A DNA stretch of 64,000 bases from Closterium sp. Naga37s-1 (Eukaryota > Streptophyta > Zygnematophyceae > Desmidiales > Closteriaceae). Below are positions 34,601-46,524 of this stretch, one piece after another. The translations under genes and the position numbers were made by a program. The stretch covers positions 317,501-381,500 of the forward strand of contig CANJKZ010000820.1 in the NCBI GenBank assembly GCA_947471745.1, written 5' to 3'. Below the pieces are notes generated by a model. That model was not told the DNA's origin, did no database searches, and saw only the letters and a list, made by a program, of their open reading frames with translations. How positions within the stretch are numbered: the first letter of the stretch is position 1; the number at the start of each line of letters is the position of its first letter.

Positions 34601-37600
34601 GAGGGGGTGGTGCTGCGCATGAGCGTGCGGTGCAGCGTATGAGCGGGCGGTGCAGCGTATGAGCGTGCGCAGCGTATGAGCGTGCGGTGCAGCGTATGAG
34701 CGTGCGGTGCAGCGTATGAGCGTGCGGTGCAGCGTATGAGCGTGCGGTGCAGCGTATGAGTGGGCAGTGCCGCGTATGAGCGTGCGGTGCAGTGTATGAG
34801 CGGGCGGTGCAGCGTATGAGCGGGCGGTGCAGCGTATGAGCGGGCGGTGCAGCGTATGAGCGGGCGGTGCAGCGTATGAGTGGGCAGTGCCGCGTATGAG
34901 CGTGTGGTGCAGCGTATGAGCGTGCGGTGCAGCGTATGAACGGGCGGTGCAGCGTATGAGCGGGTGGTGCAGCGTATGAGCGGGTGGTGCAGCGTATGAG
35001 CGGTCGGTGCAGCGTATGAGCGTGCGGTGCAGCGTATGAGCGGGCGGTGCATCGTATGAGCGGGCGGTGCAGCGTATGAGCGTGCGGTGTAGCGTATGAG
35101 CGTGCGGTGCAGCGTATGAGCGTGCGGTGCACATCATGATCCTTCACATCTCTAATCTATTCCTCAAAGCAGACAATCTGCTGCTCTATATCTCTCCCCC
35201 CCCACCAGCTCCATATCTTCAAATCCGGGCCTGAATGGGACCATCCCCGACACCTTCACTCGCCTCATCTCCCTCGAGTTCTTGTCAGTGACCCCCTGCA
35301 CCCCTTAGCAACCCTTTGAATTCCTGAACAACCCTCAGTCACCCTTTAATACCTATATACTGAACCTAATTTGTCTGTTTTTTTACCACATCTCCCTGCG
35401 TAAGTATCTTTTCTTTGCTCTTCTTTTCAGACCAGCCCACACCATTGTTCTCGTTCGTGAAACGCCTAAAAATATCAATGCTTCCCTTCTGCTTTGCCTC
35501 CATCACAACCCAGCTTATGCCCAGTTCGTCTCTCCTCCGTTCCTGCACCCCCATCCCCACCAGCAATGCGACCAACACCAGTCTATCAGGCTCCATGCCG
35601 TCATGCTTCGCCAGCATGCCTAACCTCACACGCATGTGAGATCAAACCAAACCAACTTCTATGTGTCATGGAATGCCTATCGGGCCTTAATGTGACATGA
35701 AATGCCTTGTTTGTTGCCTTGCTCGTGTGTGCACAGCTACTGGTCACACCCATTGACCTCCTCCCCCCCCAATCCCATAGGCACCATAGACACCCGTTGC
35801 TACTGGCTCCATACCATAGGCACCTGTCGTTGACTTTCGCCCACACCTCTTCCATCCTCCCTCCCATCCATCCAACCCCCCTATCCAACCTGCATTTGCC
35901 ACTCTTCCCTCCTGTGTGTGCCCGCCCACCAGCATGCTCCCCGCAGGCAACAACTTCTGTCCAGCAGAGGGGCAGTGCTGCAGCAACAACCTCCCCAGTG
36001 GTGCTCCTGACTCCTTCTATGCGCCGCCCAACATGAGCTGCCCCATCTGCTCCGCCTGCTCCTCCTTCTGCAGCTCCTGCCAGCCTCCGCGTATGCATGC
36101 ACTCGTGTATGCACTGTTGCATGCGCACACTCATGCACACGTCCATGCACTCACCAATAGTTGTGAGAGCCCATGTGAGCGCCCATGTGAGAGCCCATGT
36201 GAGAGCCCATGTGAGCGCCCATGTGAGAGCCCATGTGAGCGCCCATGTGAGAGCCCATGTGAGCGCCCATGTGAGAGCCCATGTGAGCGCCCATGTGAGC
36301 ACCCATGTGAGCGCCCATGTGAGCGCCCATGTGAGTGCGCTCACGTCTTTACCTCATCCATCCATGCAACTCCGTGCTCGCCTCTTGTTCTCCCGCCCCT
36401 CCCTCCTTGCTCCTTCATGATGTTCTCTTCCATTCCGCCTTCCACCCTCCACCCCATCCCATCCCACCAGCGCTGTCAACGGGGGCCATAATAGGAATAG
36501 TGGTGGCGGGTGTGGTGTTTATAGCCGCTGTGCTAGCAGCTCTCATCTGGTGGCAGTGGAGGAAACGATTCGTTGCCTCCAAGCTAGGTGCGTACTGCTG
36601 CCGCTGCCACCGCCGCTGCTGCTGCATATCTCTTGCATGTGACTTGTGCTCTCCCCCGCTTCCTCCCTAGCATCCCCTATACACACACCTTCATTCTTAT
36701 CTGCTCTTCCTGTGGCGTGAAATTCATCAACCCCTGAGACCCTCTTTTCCCACCTCTTGTGAGCAGCGGAGTGGGAGGAGGCGTTGAAGCGGCACTCGTT
36801 CCACCGCTTCACCCTGCGGGACATCCGCCTGGCCTACCCTTTCTCTCCCTGCCCATCCCTCCCCTTACCCTCTCTCCCTCCCCTACGGTGAGCAGCGGAG
36901 TGGGAGGAGGCGTTGAAGCGGCACTCGTTCCACCGCTTCACCCTGAGGGACATCCGCCTGGCCACTAACAACTTCAACCGCGCCAACCTCATCGGCCAGG
37001 GCGCCTTCGGTGTCGTGTACTGCGCACAGGGACCCGCCGACCAGGTGAGATGAGAGGCACCAGGGGCCAGGGGTTCAGGTGAGAGGCATTGGGGAACCCT
37101 GCATCCCTGTGCCCCCGCGCCCCTGCGGCCAGGGCGCCTTCGGTGTCGTGTACTGCGCACAGGGGCCTGCTGACCAGGTGATTTGGTGCACCAGGTTTGG
37201 GGGGGCCCTTCTGGCTCACCCATAGCAGTTTCCCTTGGTGATATGGGCACAGGGTGGTTCATCTGGTCCAGTTTCATGTCAGCGTTTGGTCCCTTGCAAT
37301 GCGGCTCCTCCGTGTGTTGCATGAACCCCCGTTTCTTGTGCTCATGTGTCATGTGCCATGCGCTGTGCGATTGTTTGTGTGCAGCTGTGGGCCATCAAGC
37401 GCTCGCGCATGATCGCCAAGGATGCCTCTGAGAGCACCGTCTTTGAAACCGAGGTGGGCTGGCCTGCCTCTTAAGCGCACGCTCACTCAATCACTCACTC
37501 ACTCACTCACTCGCTCTTTTAACAACAGTACGTTTATTCCACATGTTGCCAGCAGTACAACTTACCCCGATTGCACCGTGCATCTTTTTTGTCCTTTCCC

Positions 37601-39453
37601 TGTCCTCCCGTTTCCCCTTTTCTCCCTTTTCTCATGTTAACCTGCCATACCCTCCCCTGCCACTTTCAAGTCTGCGCCGTTCCATGAACAATGACCAGCG
37701 TCTGCATTGACAAGCCTCAGGACTCACTTCCACACACCGACACTGTCCATGCCTCCTCCCCCGAACCTCCCCTCCAGGTCCGGACCGTATCCCGCCTGAG
37801 CCACCGCAACCTGGTCCGTCTGCTAGGCTACTGCAGCGAGCGGGGAGAGCAGATCCTGGTGTATGAGTTCGTCCCCAACGGCCCCCTCAGCAACTACCTC
37901 TACGCCTCGCACCAGGGCGCGTGCCTCGACTTCCAGCAGCGCCTAGAGGTCGCCATAGGGGTGGCTGAAGGCCTGGCTTACCTGCACAGCTCCACCCAGC
38001 CCGCCATGGTGCATCGGGATATCAAGCCCGCGAATATCCTGTTAGATGCGGGCTGGCAGGCCAAGATTGCGGATTTCGGGCTGGTGAAGGACCTGGGGGA
38101 TAACGGCGCGTCGGTGGCGACGCGGGTGGTGGGCACAAGGGGGTATTTGGACCCCGAGTATTTCAGCCGGGATAAGGTTACCACCAAGGCTGACGTGTAC
38201 AGGTGAGGCGGGTGCCTTTCGGCGATGTGCTAATCAACTCAGCCTGACTTTTCTAGTCATGCTTCCTCTCTTCATTCTCTCACCTGCATCTGCTCAATCA
38301 CTCGTGCCTCTCTCCCTCGCCCTCCCAGCTTCGGAGTGGTGCTGATGAAGCTGGTTCGTGAACTAGCCTGTCCTTGTTGATTCATGCATTTCTCTCAATT
38401 CTCCCATCTCTCTCTCTCTCCCCTCGCCCTCCCAGCTTTGGAGTGGTGTTGATGGAGCTGGTGACAGGCCGCCCTGCGTCCTCTGTGGACCCCACTAGCG
38501 ACAACCATGCCACCATCCACATCTCCTCATGGGTATGCCCTCTCACCACCTCATCCCACCATGCCACACGTTATCCTTGCGACCATCTTGCAATTTTTGT
38601 GGTGGTGGCCCTTTCTTGCAACCATCTTTGTGTTTGCCTTTCTGCGCAACACTCTTCATGCTCTTCTCTGCCGGCTTTCACACGTGATGTTCTCCCGGCG
38701 TGGTCTGCATCCCACAGACCATCCCATACGTGGAGGACGGGGACATTGCGCCCATATCAGACCCGCGCATCTTCACAATGCTCTTCTCTGTCGTGACTCT
38801 TCACCCACTTCTCCTTGCATCCCACAGACCATCCCATACGTGGAGGACGGGGACATTGCGCCCATATCAGACCCGCGCATCTTCACCCCAGAGATATCAG
38901 AGCATCTCCTCGCCATGTCCAAGATTGCCAAGGATTGCATGCAGGTTAGTGCTATGCCATGCCTTCAACTATTTTCTGGACATTCTTGTCATGAACAGAT
39001 TTTCAATATTGAATCGGATTTCTCCTGTGTGTTCAAATTCCTCCTCCATTTCTCTTCCCCCCACATCGCACCCCTCTCCCGCGCCCCCAGCTGCCAGGCA
39101 AGGAGCGGCCAGAGATGGTGGATGTGGCGCACATGCTGCGCGATGTGAGACGCCGTTCCAAACCCGTGCTGCTCCCTTCCTCCCGTTACTGTCTATTCCA
39201 ATCCATCCCCTCCCACACCCCCCACCCGCTGCGCCCCCAGCTGCCAGGCAAGCAGCGGCCGGAGATGGTGGACGTGGCGCGCATGCTGCGCGATGTGAGA
39301 CGCCGTGCCTTTGGCGTGGGGGCGGAGGAGATTCAGCTCGATGAGGTGCCCGCGTCGCCCCTCACCTCGCTCTACTCCTACCACCACTCGCAGCCAGCCT
39401 CGGGCTATGGCACAGACTCGTACATAGAATTCTCCGGACCTGTCCCCAAGTAA
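31678..39453 (+). CDS. LRR receptor-like protein kinase, 18 exons, 783 aa
   Basis: Predicted plasma-membrane receptor kinase. Exons: 31678-31933, 32105-32276, 32500-32571, 32709-32780, 32935-33006, 33485-33556, 33918-33989, 34435-34506, 35209-35283, 35564-35635, 35933-36090, 36471-36587, 36896-37044, 37385-37453, 37778-38202, 38436-38532, 38828-38944, 39241-39453. All junctions keep frame. Residues 1-36 look like a signal peptide; 37-142 are Pro-rich then Cys-containing; 143-335 are eight LRRs, one per 72- or 75-nt exon in the same phase, the classic LRR exon pattern. Next come a Cys-rich juxtamembrane segment (335-388), a transmembrane helix (IIGIVVAGVVFIAAVLAALI) and the kinase: IGQGAFGVVY (about 460), AIK lysine (about 482), HRDIKPAN (Asp about 581), DFG (about 599), GTRGYLDPEY and SFGVVLMELVTGRP. 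All catalytic residues are present, so it should be active. The ligand is unknown. Oddity: six exons have partial copies in neighbouring introns. Confidence 0.92.
34283..34476. repeat. 60-bp direct duplication of LRR exon 8 start, flanking a palindrome-bearing insert
   Basis: 34283-34342 and 34417-34476 are identical and contain the acceptor plus the first 14 codons of the LRR exon. The left copy runs into TAA and has no donor. The 74-bp insert contains GAGTCGACTC (34359-34368) with an acttttat left arm, as at 16460 and in the PLE tip. Confidence 0.75.
34598..35127. repeat. 20-bp minisatellite, about 26 copies, in receptor-kinase intron
   Basis: Unit gcgtatgagcgtgcggtgca with gtgcgg/gggcgg variants, in the intron between exons 34435-34506 and 35209-35283. 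Open minus-strand frames (TLIRCTARSYAAP...) are repeat artefacts. Confidence 0.95.
36168..36336. repeat. 12-bp tandem repeat, about 14 copies, in receptor-kinase intron
   Basis: Unit gagcgcccatgt alternating with gagagcccatgt, in the intron after the Cys-rich exon. Confidence 0.95.
36759..36834 (+). pseudogene. Partial upstream copy of kinase exon 36896-37044
   Basis: 76 bp matching 36888-36963 with one visible mismatch. It keeps the acceptor CAG and 22-23 codons (AEWEEALKRHSFHRFTLRD...), then breaks off into pyrimidine-rich intron sequence with no donor. The downstream copy is the one that joins to the rest of the kinase. Confidence 0.75.
37127..37181 (+). pseudogene. Partial downstream copy of the end of kinase exon 36896-37044
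   Basis: Matches 36994-37048 with about four mismatches, including the glycine-loop codons and the GT donor. It could be used as an alternative donor-bearing segment only with a new acceptor; none is obvious. Confidence 0.65.
38310..38355 (+). pseudogene. Partial upstream copy of kinase exon 38436-38532
   Basis: Copy of the acceptor region and SFGVVLMELV codons, with changes (GAG to AAG, Glu to Lys) and then divergence into intron. Offset is 107 bp. Confidence 0.65.
38706..38776 (+). pseudogene. Partial upstream copy of kinase exon 38828-38944
   Basis: 71 bp matching 38816-38886 with no visible difference, including the acceptor and 20 codons (TIPYVEDGDIAPISDPRIFT). It ends without a donor. 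Confidence 0.75.
39081..39156 (+). pseudogene. Partial upstream copy of last exon 39241-39453
   Basis: 76 bp matching 39231-39306 with about four mismatches, some of them silent. It includes the acceptor and the LPGK(E/Q)RPEMVDVA codons and remains in frame past the repeat, so an alternative last exon cannot be excluded. Confidence 0.7.
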
Positions 39454-39990
39454 CATTGTGGGGGGTATTTGTATGCGTTTTTTTCTCAGCTGTGCTTGAC
39501 AAGCAGCTGCAATTTACTGGTGTGTGCAAATGTGGCGCGATATTCCACAGGCCCTCCGCTCCACTGTTAGGGATCGAGGGTGCATGTTCTTGAATAAGGA
39601 TGAAAAGGTTTGACCTTTTGTCCACCGCAGCATGCGTCGTTTTTATTTCGTGGCTTGTTACAGTACATTTTGAGCTTACCCAGCTCCCCTGCAAAACTAC
39701 TCTTAAGGAGTGTCTCATAGGGCAGGAACTTCTGATCTGATATTGTTTAGCCCTGTCTTATCTATTTTGCTTGGCTCACATGAATATCTGGGTGAGCGAG
39801 GCACACCAAGATAGCTTGATCCTTACAGATTGAAGAACAACCAATGATAATACGGTAGGGTACCTAGTAGAGCTGTGGTTTGTGCATAAATGCTTTTCAT
39901 GCTATTTACAGTACAGTTGTCTAATCTCCTCCAGACTAGGCTCCACAGAAAGCATAATGGAAAAACGCGTATCTTAAAACATTATTATCC
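39454..39990. other. Convergent 3' region of receptor kinase and phosphoribulokinase
   Basis: Both genes end here tail to tail, so both 3' UTRs should lie in these 537 bp. No other gene seen. Confidence 0.5.
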
Positions 39991-41786
39991 TTAAGCAGCA
40001 ACAGGGGACTTAGCAACAATGCGCTCATACGCCTCACGCAGCTTGAGCCCCACAATGGTCTGCAGGAAGCCTGTGCCGTTGTTGCTGCCAGGGAAGTCGG
40101 CGTTCTTGAGCATCTGCTGGGTGATCTCTCCGTAGAACTTGGTAGACGTGTTGCTCAGATGGCTCTCCACGTAGATCAGCTCGTCCAGCTTGTCGAATTG
40201 GCCGTCCATCTCCAGAACAGACACCTATTGTTGGAGAGAATGATTTGTAAAGAACGAAGGACGAATGTTGCATGTGAGGGTCTGTGCTTTAAATTCGTCC
40301 ACTACTTGGTAATTTACCAATTCTTTAAGGCCCGAACTCGGGTAGTTACTTACCAGATGCGCTGAGAAACTAACACTGCCGTTTGCTCACCGGATTTCCG
40401 AAGTAAGTGTCAGGGCCGTAGAAGAACTTAATCCCCGGGTAGGAGCAGGTGAGCTTGCGGCCGCAGGGGATCCAGGAGATGCTGGAGCCCTCGTCGAAGA
40501 GATACACGGAATCGAACGTCTTGAGGCCCTCCTTCTGCACCATGCGCACGCGCAGCACCTTACCCTCGTTGTCGTCGGGAATCAGCTGCGTCGGTAGGAC
40601 CTGAATCACCACATCCGCGTGCTGCTTCTGCGGGTCTGACGGAGTTTGAAGGTGGAACGTTTGGGGGGGAAGGACAATGAATGAAGCTTGCACGATTATT
40701 GTTCTTTATTCGTTCATGCCCACTTGTGAGTTGAAACACGAAATATTTCGATTGATTGTGATACCATGTGATGGAATGCGGCTGCATACCAATGTAGGCG
40801 TCGAAGTCTGGCTTCCTCGCTTGAATCGAAGCCTTAATGCTCTCCAGGCTGTGACCGCGCTCAGCCATGTCACGCTGCAAGAAGCAAGGATATGCTGGAT
40901 TATGGTCTCAAATACATGCAATGTGAAGGAGATTTCTGTCAGAAGTAATCGGAAATACTTATAAACTGCGGAAACAGTGCTGAGGAAGTGCGTACCTGGA
41001 TCTTCCAGGCGAACTTGACCTCATCGCTGATGTCAAGATAAATGCTGAAATCTATGAGATCTCGCACGCGCTCATCATACCTGTCACCAACAACAGCCAG
41101 GATTTAGACGAAAATTCCTAGACGTGATAGCCAGGATCAACAGCAGAAAAAAAGACGAAGAATTAAAAAAAAAACAAATCCAAGACGTACATGGGATGAA
41201 GGCCCTCGATGACGAGAATGTCGGGGGATTCGATGAGTTCCGGCGGGTCGAGAAGGCCGGACACGTGGTTGTAAATGGGCTTCATCACGGACTTGCCTTC
41301 CTTGAGCGCCTTCACCTGCTCGTACATCAGGTCGAAGTCGTTCGCCTTGGGATCCAATGCCGTAACATTCGCCACCTTGCGACCGTTGCGGTCGAGCGAG
41401 TGGTAGTCGTCGAGGCAAATAACGGTGGTCATGTCGCTGAGAAGGGTGTTGGAGTCCGGATTGCCTCCCTTGGGGGGAGAAGCCGAGCCTCCAAACACGC
41501 CAGTCATGCGCCTCATGAATGTGCTCTTCCCGCATCCTGAATCCGCGGCAAGGCCGACCACGACGGTCTTATTGCCAGTCTTGCAGATTACGAGCATTGG
41601 CCTCCTGACATTGCTAGAACGGGACTTCAGCGTGGCCTTCGCAGCAATCTCCTTAGCGCTGGTGGAGAAAGAGCTACCGACAGTCACATTGTGAATCTCG
41701 CTCTTGAGAGCACCGAAGCCTTTGGCAGGAGCGGTCTTCAAGGACAGCACCTTAGACTGGACGCCGGAGGACAGAGCTGCAGCCAT
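39991..41786 (-). CDS. PRK: Phosphoribulokinase, chloroplast precursor (5 exons, 414 aa)
   Basis: Calvin-cycle enzyme that phosphorylates ribulose 5-phosphate to ribulose 1,5-bisphosphate with ATP in the chloroplast stroma. Exons 41786-41191, 41080-40996, 40874-40790, 40635-40391 and 40224-39991, all in frame. Residues 1 to about 68 are Ser/Ala/Lys-rich, as in a transit peptide. The P-loop is GLAADSGCGKST (about 79-89), followed by CLDDYHSLDR and EGLHPMYDERVRDL. The redox pair of the family is present: Cys in the P-loop (about 85) and Cys in ICLDDYHS (about 124), with the second pair in PCGRKLTCSYPG, so thioredoxin/GAPDH-CP12 control is expected. Length matches plant PRK precursors. Start chosen at MAAALSS; an upstream in-frame ATG at 41897 is possible but would give an N-terminus unlike a transit peptide. 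Confidence 0.97.
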
Positions 41787-42445
41787 GGCTGAAATAGGGA
41801 TCCCTGATTTGTCAGGAGATTCCTGCAATACTTTAGAGAATGAGGAAAGATCTGACTTGCAAATTCCATTTCTGCGGGGCTGATTGAGGTACGACATTGT
41901 CGCACACCCTCATCCGCACACCGAGCTCCCACCAATCAGTGAAGGCGCTAAAAGCAAACATCATACATCCTGTCCAATCGAAACGCGTCGTTCTGTGCGA
42001 AGGTGACGAGGCTCGCACGAAACAAAGCTGGCGAATTGCCAGCCCCCTACTTGTCACCAGCAGAATGCATTTATTTCATGATCCGTTGAATTAGTCGTCT
42101 ACACTATGGTATACATATATATTATATATATATGCTCACAGATAAAGCGTTTGGTGCTCGTGAAATATCAAACCAGAGCTATTTTCGAAGCGTATGGCGC
42201 AAACCTGTCAGCTCAGCAAACTCGAGCCTGCCATTTGCCACACCAGAGACCCTGTCCGTCAGCATTTGGGTCGGACGAGCCACGTCAGATAGCCGTCTCT
42301 AAGACAACTGGGGTGAATCCACGCCACACGTCGAAAACTAGCCAGGTTACTGGGCTCGTTCGCCAAAACTGAATTTCGCCAAATCGTTTTGTAGCGTGTA
42401 GTCCAAACCTCCGATATTTCTGTTGGGAGTTCTGCGGCAACAGGG
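41787..42445. promoter_or_regulatory. Upstream region of phosphoribulokinase
   Basis: Contains an AT-dinucleotide tract (about 42113-42134) roughly 330 bp before the PRK start. The PRK promoter is expected here by position. It ends at the hAT insertion. Confidence 0.4.
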
Positions 42446-42453
42446 AAGCCCAC

Positions 42454-45400
42454 CAGGCCTGTCGATTGACGGGCATATGCCCTTAATGCCCTGAACATTA
42501 AGGGCTAGTTTCGCTCCAGCTCCAATGCGTCAAGTTTTTGTTTCGCACCCCACCCGTGCCACTAAGTGCTTCATTCGACCCTTGCCCGGATGCGTTAAGG
42601 GACGAAACCAGGCCTTCCCCTTTATCTAAGTTTTGGTTTCAGATCGTAGGACCCCCCCCCCTCTTTCTCCTTAGCCTGCACTAGAGCGCGCCAAGGGGAT
42701 TTTTCCTTTAGCGTTTTGTAGCCAATCCCGTGTGTGTAGCGTGTCTCTCAGTCAGCCTAGGAGCACCCGCACATTCCCTTAGCGTCCAATACGAGCTGGC
42801 CGCAGTGTACAGCTGTGACACATGGGACTATCTTGGGTGAATCTGGCTAAGTTGTTTGGCCACAGAGACATCTAACACACTAAACCACAGCACGTCAAAG
42901 GAACTGAAGCACTCCAGCGCAGCAGCTCCCTCCCTCACCACCTTCGTTCGTGCGAGCCACGATTCCTCTCCACCACCATGCAATCCATCCACCACCACAT
43001 CCCACCCATGTTTTCTCTTCCGCACCGTCCCACCACCTCCACGGTATCATCCACCCAAGCCCTCAGCTCTCCCCTCCCCTCTCGTACGTGCCATGCTATG
43101 GCACTTCTCCTCCACCCAACCACTCTGCCGAGTAAACCTCGCGTCGCCTAGCTCACGCACGCGATGTTTATAGTATGGGTAGCTAACCCGTTCGCTTCGT
43201 CAGCCACATTCTCCCACAATGGATCCTAGCGAGGGTGAAACCCCTCCTCCAGTTTTGCCCATGTCGAACGTTAGTCATTCTCATACTACGACCGAGACCG
43301 AGCCTTACGTACCCTCGGATGCTGAAGACATGCTAGACGTAGCAATCTCAGTGTTGGACCCGCGCCTCGCCCAGCAAGCATCATCGTCACAGACTACACC
43401 TCTGTCAGCAGCCCGCTACCGTCAGGTTCACCTTAGCTTCGCAAGTCCGCCACCAGATTCGCGAAAGCGCGCACGAAGCGTACCGCCTCCACCCACTACT
43501 GAGGAGCTGGAGGCGCAGGACAAGGCTATCGCCGAGGATGCAGAAGTACCCCCGGACACCGAGATCCCTGCTGCTGAGAAGGGTATGGCACGTCGCTTCA
43601 GCCCGTCGTGGAAGCAGACGTACTCGTGGCTGACACTGAAGTACAACAAAGAGGAGCGCCTGTATGGTATGAAGTGTTCCGTGTGCTGTAAGTTCGCTCC
43701 TAACACCAAGTCTCCCTTTGGCGGTGCTGGCGTCGGTGCAAGGGACTTTCAGAAGTCGGCGTGCCGCAACCATGACCAGTCCAAGGTGCACCTCGCGGCC
43801 ATGGAAGCAGAACGACTCGTTGCTGGCACGGAGGTGAGGCAGCGCAGCCTCGTGAACATGCTCAGCGGCGATCCAGTCATGGCGAGGGTCGTCAAATGCA
43901 TGCAAGCAGCTTAGTGGATTGCGCAGAACGATGCACCGATCGCTCTCTACCCCATGCTGGTGCGGTTCATGGCGGAGCAAGGATGCCCCGACATGATGAA
44001 CAGCGAATCCTACGGGCGTTATTACTCGCGGTAAGTGTTTGTTACCCTCTGGTTCTGCACCTAATGTCCTGCTGTTTCTTCTCTTCGTTGCCTCTGTATT
44101 TTCGTACTTGTGCTTGTGTTATACTGCGAGTAACATACATTTGGTGCTCATTGCAGATACGCCTTCGGCGAGTTCGTAGAGGCTATGGCGGAGCATCTGG
44201 TGGCCAGGCAGCTCGTGGACGTCAAAGAGTCGGCCTGGTACAGCCTCTCCTTCGACGAATCCACGGATCGCGCCCGCGGAAAGCACCTCATCGTGTATGT
44301 CACGTTTGAGAGAGCCGAGGCCGTGGTGTCCCAGTTTCTTGCTCTCCTGTCGCTCGAGCGTTGCGACGCCGCTGCACTGTACGACACGATCGTGAAGTGC
44401 CTGTGGTCGAAGGACATGTCGATGGACAAGCTTGTCGGGGTTTCAACGGATGGTGCATCCGTCATGACTGGCTCGAAGAACGGAGTTGTCGCCCTGCTTC
44501 GGAAACGTTGCCCGTGGCTGGTGGCGATTCACTGCGTGGCGCATCGGTAAGGTTGCACTGCAATGTCCTGTTATCTTATTACCGTCGCCATACGTACTCA
44601 CGAACCTGTCGTGCTTGTGCAGCGAGGCATTGGCTGCAAAGGATGTCGCGAAGAGCTTCAAAGAGTTCAACGTCGTCGATCAGATGATACGCCAGACTGC
44701 TGAGCGTCTCGGGCGTTCATCGACCGATCACAAGACCTACATGCATCTCCAGGACGTCATTCTGAAGACGCACCTGGAGGTGCAAGGCTTCTGCACCGTC
44801 CGTTGGCTGTCTCGCGGAGATGCTGTGAATCGCTTCTGCGACGTGCTGCCGGTGCTGATGTGGATGTGGACGAAGGAGAAGGACGGGATGGAGAAACTCG
44901 CTACCAGCTTCAAGTTCCACTACATGCTTTACCTCCTGGCTGACGTGCTGCAACTGCTCAGCGGACTCAATCTTGCCTTCCAGAAGCAGACGGTAAGATT
45001 GACATGAACATGTACTAGGCGCTTCTTCTCTTAAGTGCTTGGTTCTAAAGTTTTCCCGCTCCGTTTGATTTCAGGTCGACATCACAGAGGTGAAGAATCA
45101 CGTCGACAAGGTGAAGACCAAGCTGTCGCAGTACTACGTCGAGCCCAGCGCATCCTACGGGCCGAACACCTCTCGCCTGAACAAGTTCCTTGCTGCATAC
45201 GGCAGCAAGGACAAGCGCAAGATGGAGCTCAAGGGAGTGGGTGGCGACGACAAACCTGCAAAAGCCGAGATCGAGCTCCACGAGGACATCATCGACCCTG
45301 AAAACCCGGGGGGGGGATGCGACTTGGAGGCCTGCGTGGACCTGGCGCGGCGTTTCGCTAAGCGCCTGATTAAGGCGCTGGGGAAGAGGATGGCGGACCT

Positions 45401-46516
45401 GCGCCATTTCGATGGTGTTGGGTTTTTCACCCCTGATAAGTATCCCTTCCGTGCAGGAGAGCAGGACACATGGCTGCAGCACCATCTCACCGAGCTCCTG
45501 GACATGTTCAAGAACCAGCTACCTGGTAAGCCTAGATTAGTATGAAAGGAACCCACGTATGTTCTAACTTTGTACGTATTATGCTCACACAATGACATAA
45601 TCTAACTTTGTATATGTCCTTGGCAGGAGTCGCTCTTGCTGATATAGAGCCGCAGATGCGCCTCTTCACAGCCACCATGGAGAAGAAGTTCAAGAAGCAG
45701 AGCTTCCATCAGGCTCTCACCAACATGCTGCGCACTGCAGACTGGAAGGATGACTATCCCACCATAGTCTCTCTCTGGCGTGCGGTCTCTGTGTTGCCCC
45801 TCAGCACTGTTGAGTGTGAGAGGGGCTTCTCCCGCCAAAACATTATTAAGTCGTGGGATCGTGTTGCTCTTACTGATGTTAGGCTGGGGGAGCTGATGAC
45901 GGTGAAGATGCTAGACTACCCGGTGGACTGGGCAGCGGCCTATGCCTTGTTTGAGGATAAGGGGAGGAAGGGGAGGAAGCCTGCCAACTAGGCTCGCATT
46001 GGATGTCGGGTTAGAGTAGAGTAGCTGAGCTCTGCATGCCATATCTGTAGTTAGTGTAGAGAATAAGAACTTTGCAGGCTAGGTAGGTTTTATGACTACA
46101 TGTGTAGTGTTAGGTGTCTTTGACTTCTAATTTAAGTACATAACAGCACTTATCATAGTAAAATGAAGTGTAAGTGCAAACTTCAAACATGCCCTGATTT
46201 CAAGTTCTGACTTTGGGGTGCGCCCGTGACCCTTAAAGCCGTGGCCCAACTATCAACTTCAACTTCAAAGTATTATAGCTTGGAAGAGGTTGACCCAGGC
46301 AGTTCAGAGCCGAGAAGTTTGTCCTCTTCTGGTTTTCCAGTTTTTTCGTCCAATAGAATTCAAGTTACTCACATGCCATTTTTGTCCCCCTACTGTTCCT
46401 AAGAAGTTGCACCCCGCCTTTAAGGGCGCCAAAACGCTCACCTACCCCCAACCAAGGGTCAGATTGGGAGGAGCTGGGGAGCGCAAGTACGAGCCCCAGG
46501 AACTTCGACAGGCCTG
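42454..46516 (+). mobile_element. hAT-family DNA transposon, 4,063 bp, complete ends
   Basis: The left end begins CAGGCCTGTCGA and the right end finishes TCGACAGGCCTG, a perfect 12-bp inverted pair starting with the CAG typical of hAT elements. The element is bordered by an identical 8-bp direct repeat AAGCCCAC (42446-42453 and 46517-46524), the target duplication length of the hAT superfamily. It encloses one five-exon transposase gene. A 9-bp inverted repeat (cccttaatg/cattaaggg) lies just inside the left end. Confidence 0.93.
43219..45991 (+). pseudogene. hAT transposase, five exons, one in-frame TAG
   Basis: Exons 43219-44030, 44157-44546, 44623-44992, 45075-45525 and 45627-45991 join in frame to 796 codons. 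The N-terminus has an acidic/Pro-rich tail and a zinc-finger-like segment (CSVCCKF...RNHDQSKVHL). The RNase H-like core shows SLSFDESTDRARGKH, GVSTDGASVMTG, CVAHR and VRWLSRGDAVNRF. The C-terminal hAT dimerisation block is LPLSTVECERGFSRQN. The reading frame is interrupted once, by TAG at 43912-43914 in exon 1 between MQAA and WIAQN; everything after it stays in frame. The element is therefore probably recently disabled, or the stop is a sequencing error. Confidence 0.88.
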
Positions 46517-46524
46517 AAGCCCAC

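Noticed and set aside
34414..35147. Minus-strand frames (TLIRCTARSY repeats)
   Set aside because: Antisense to a well-supported receptor-kinase intron; 20-bp repeat artefact.
42113..42134. TATA box of phosphoribulokinase
   Set aside because: It is an AT-dinucleotide tract about 330 bp from the start codon; position and sequence are not specific enough to call.
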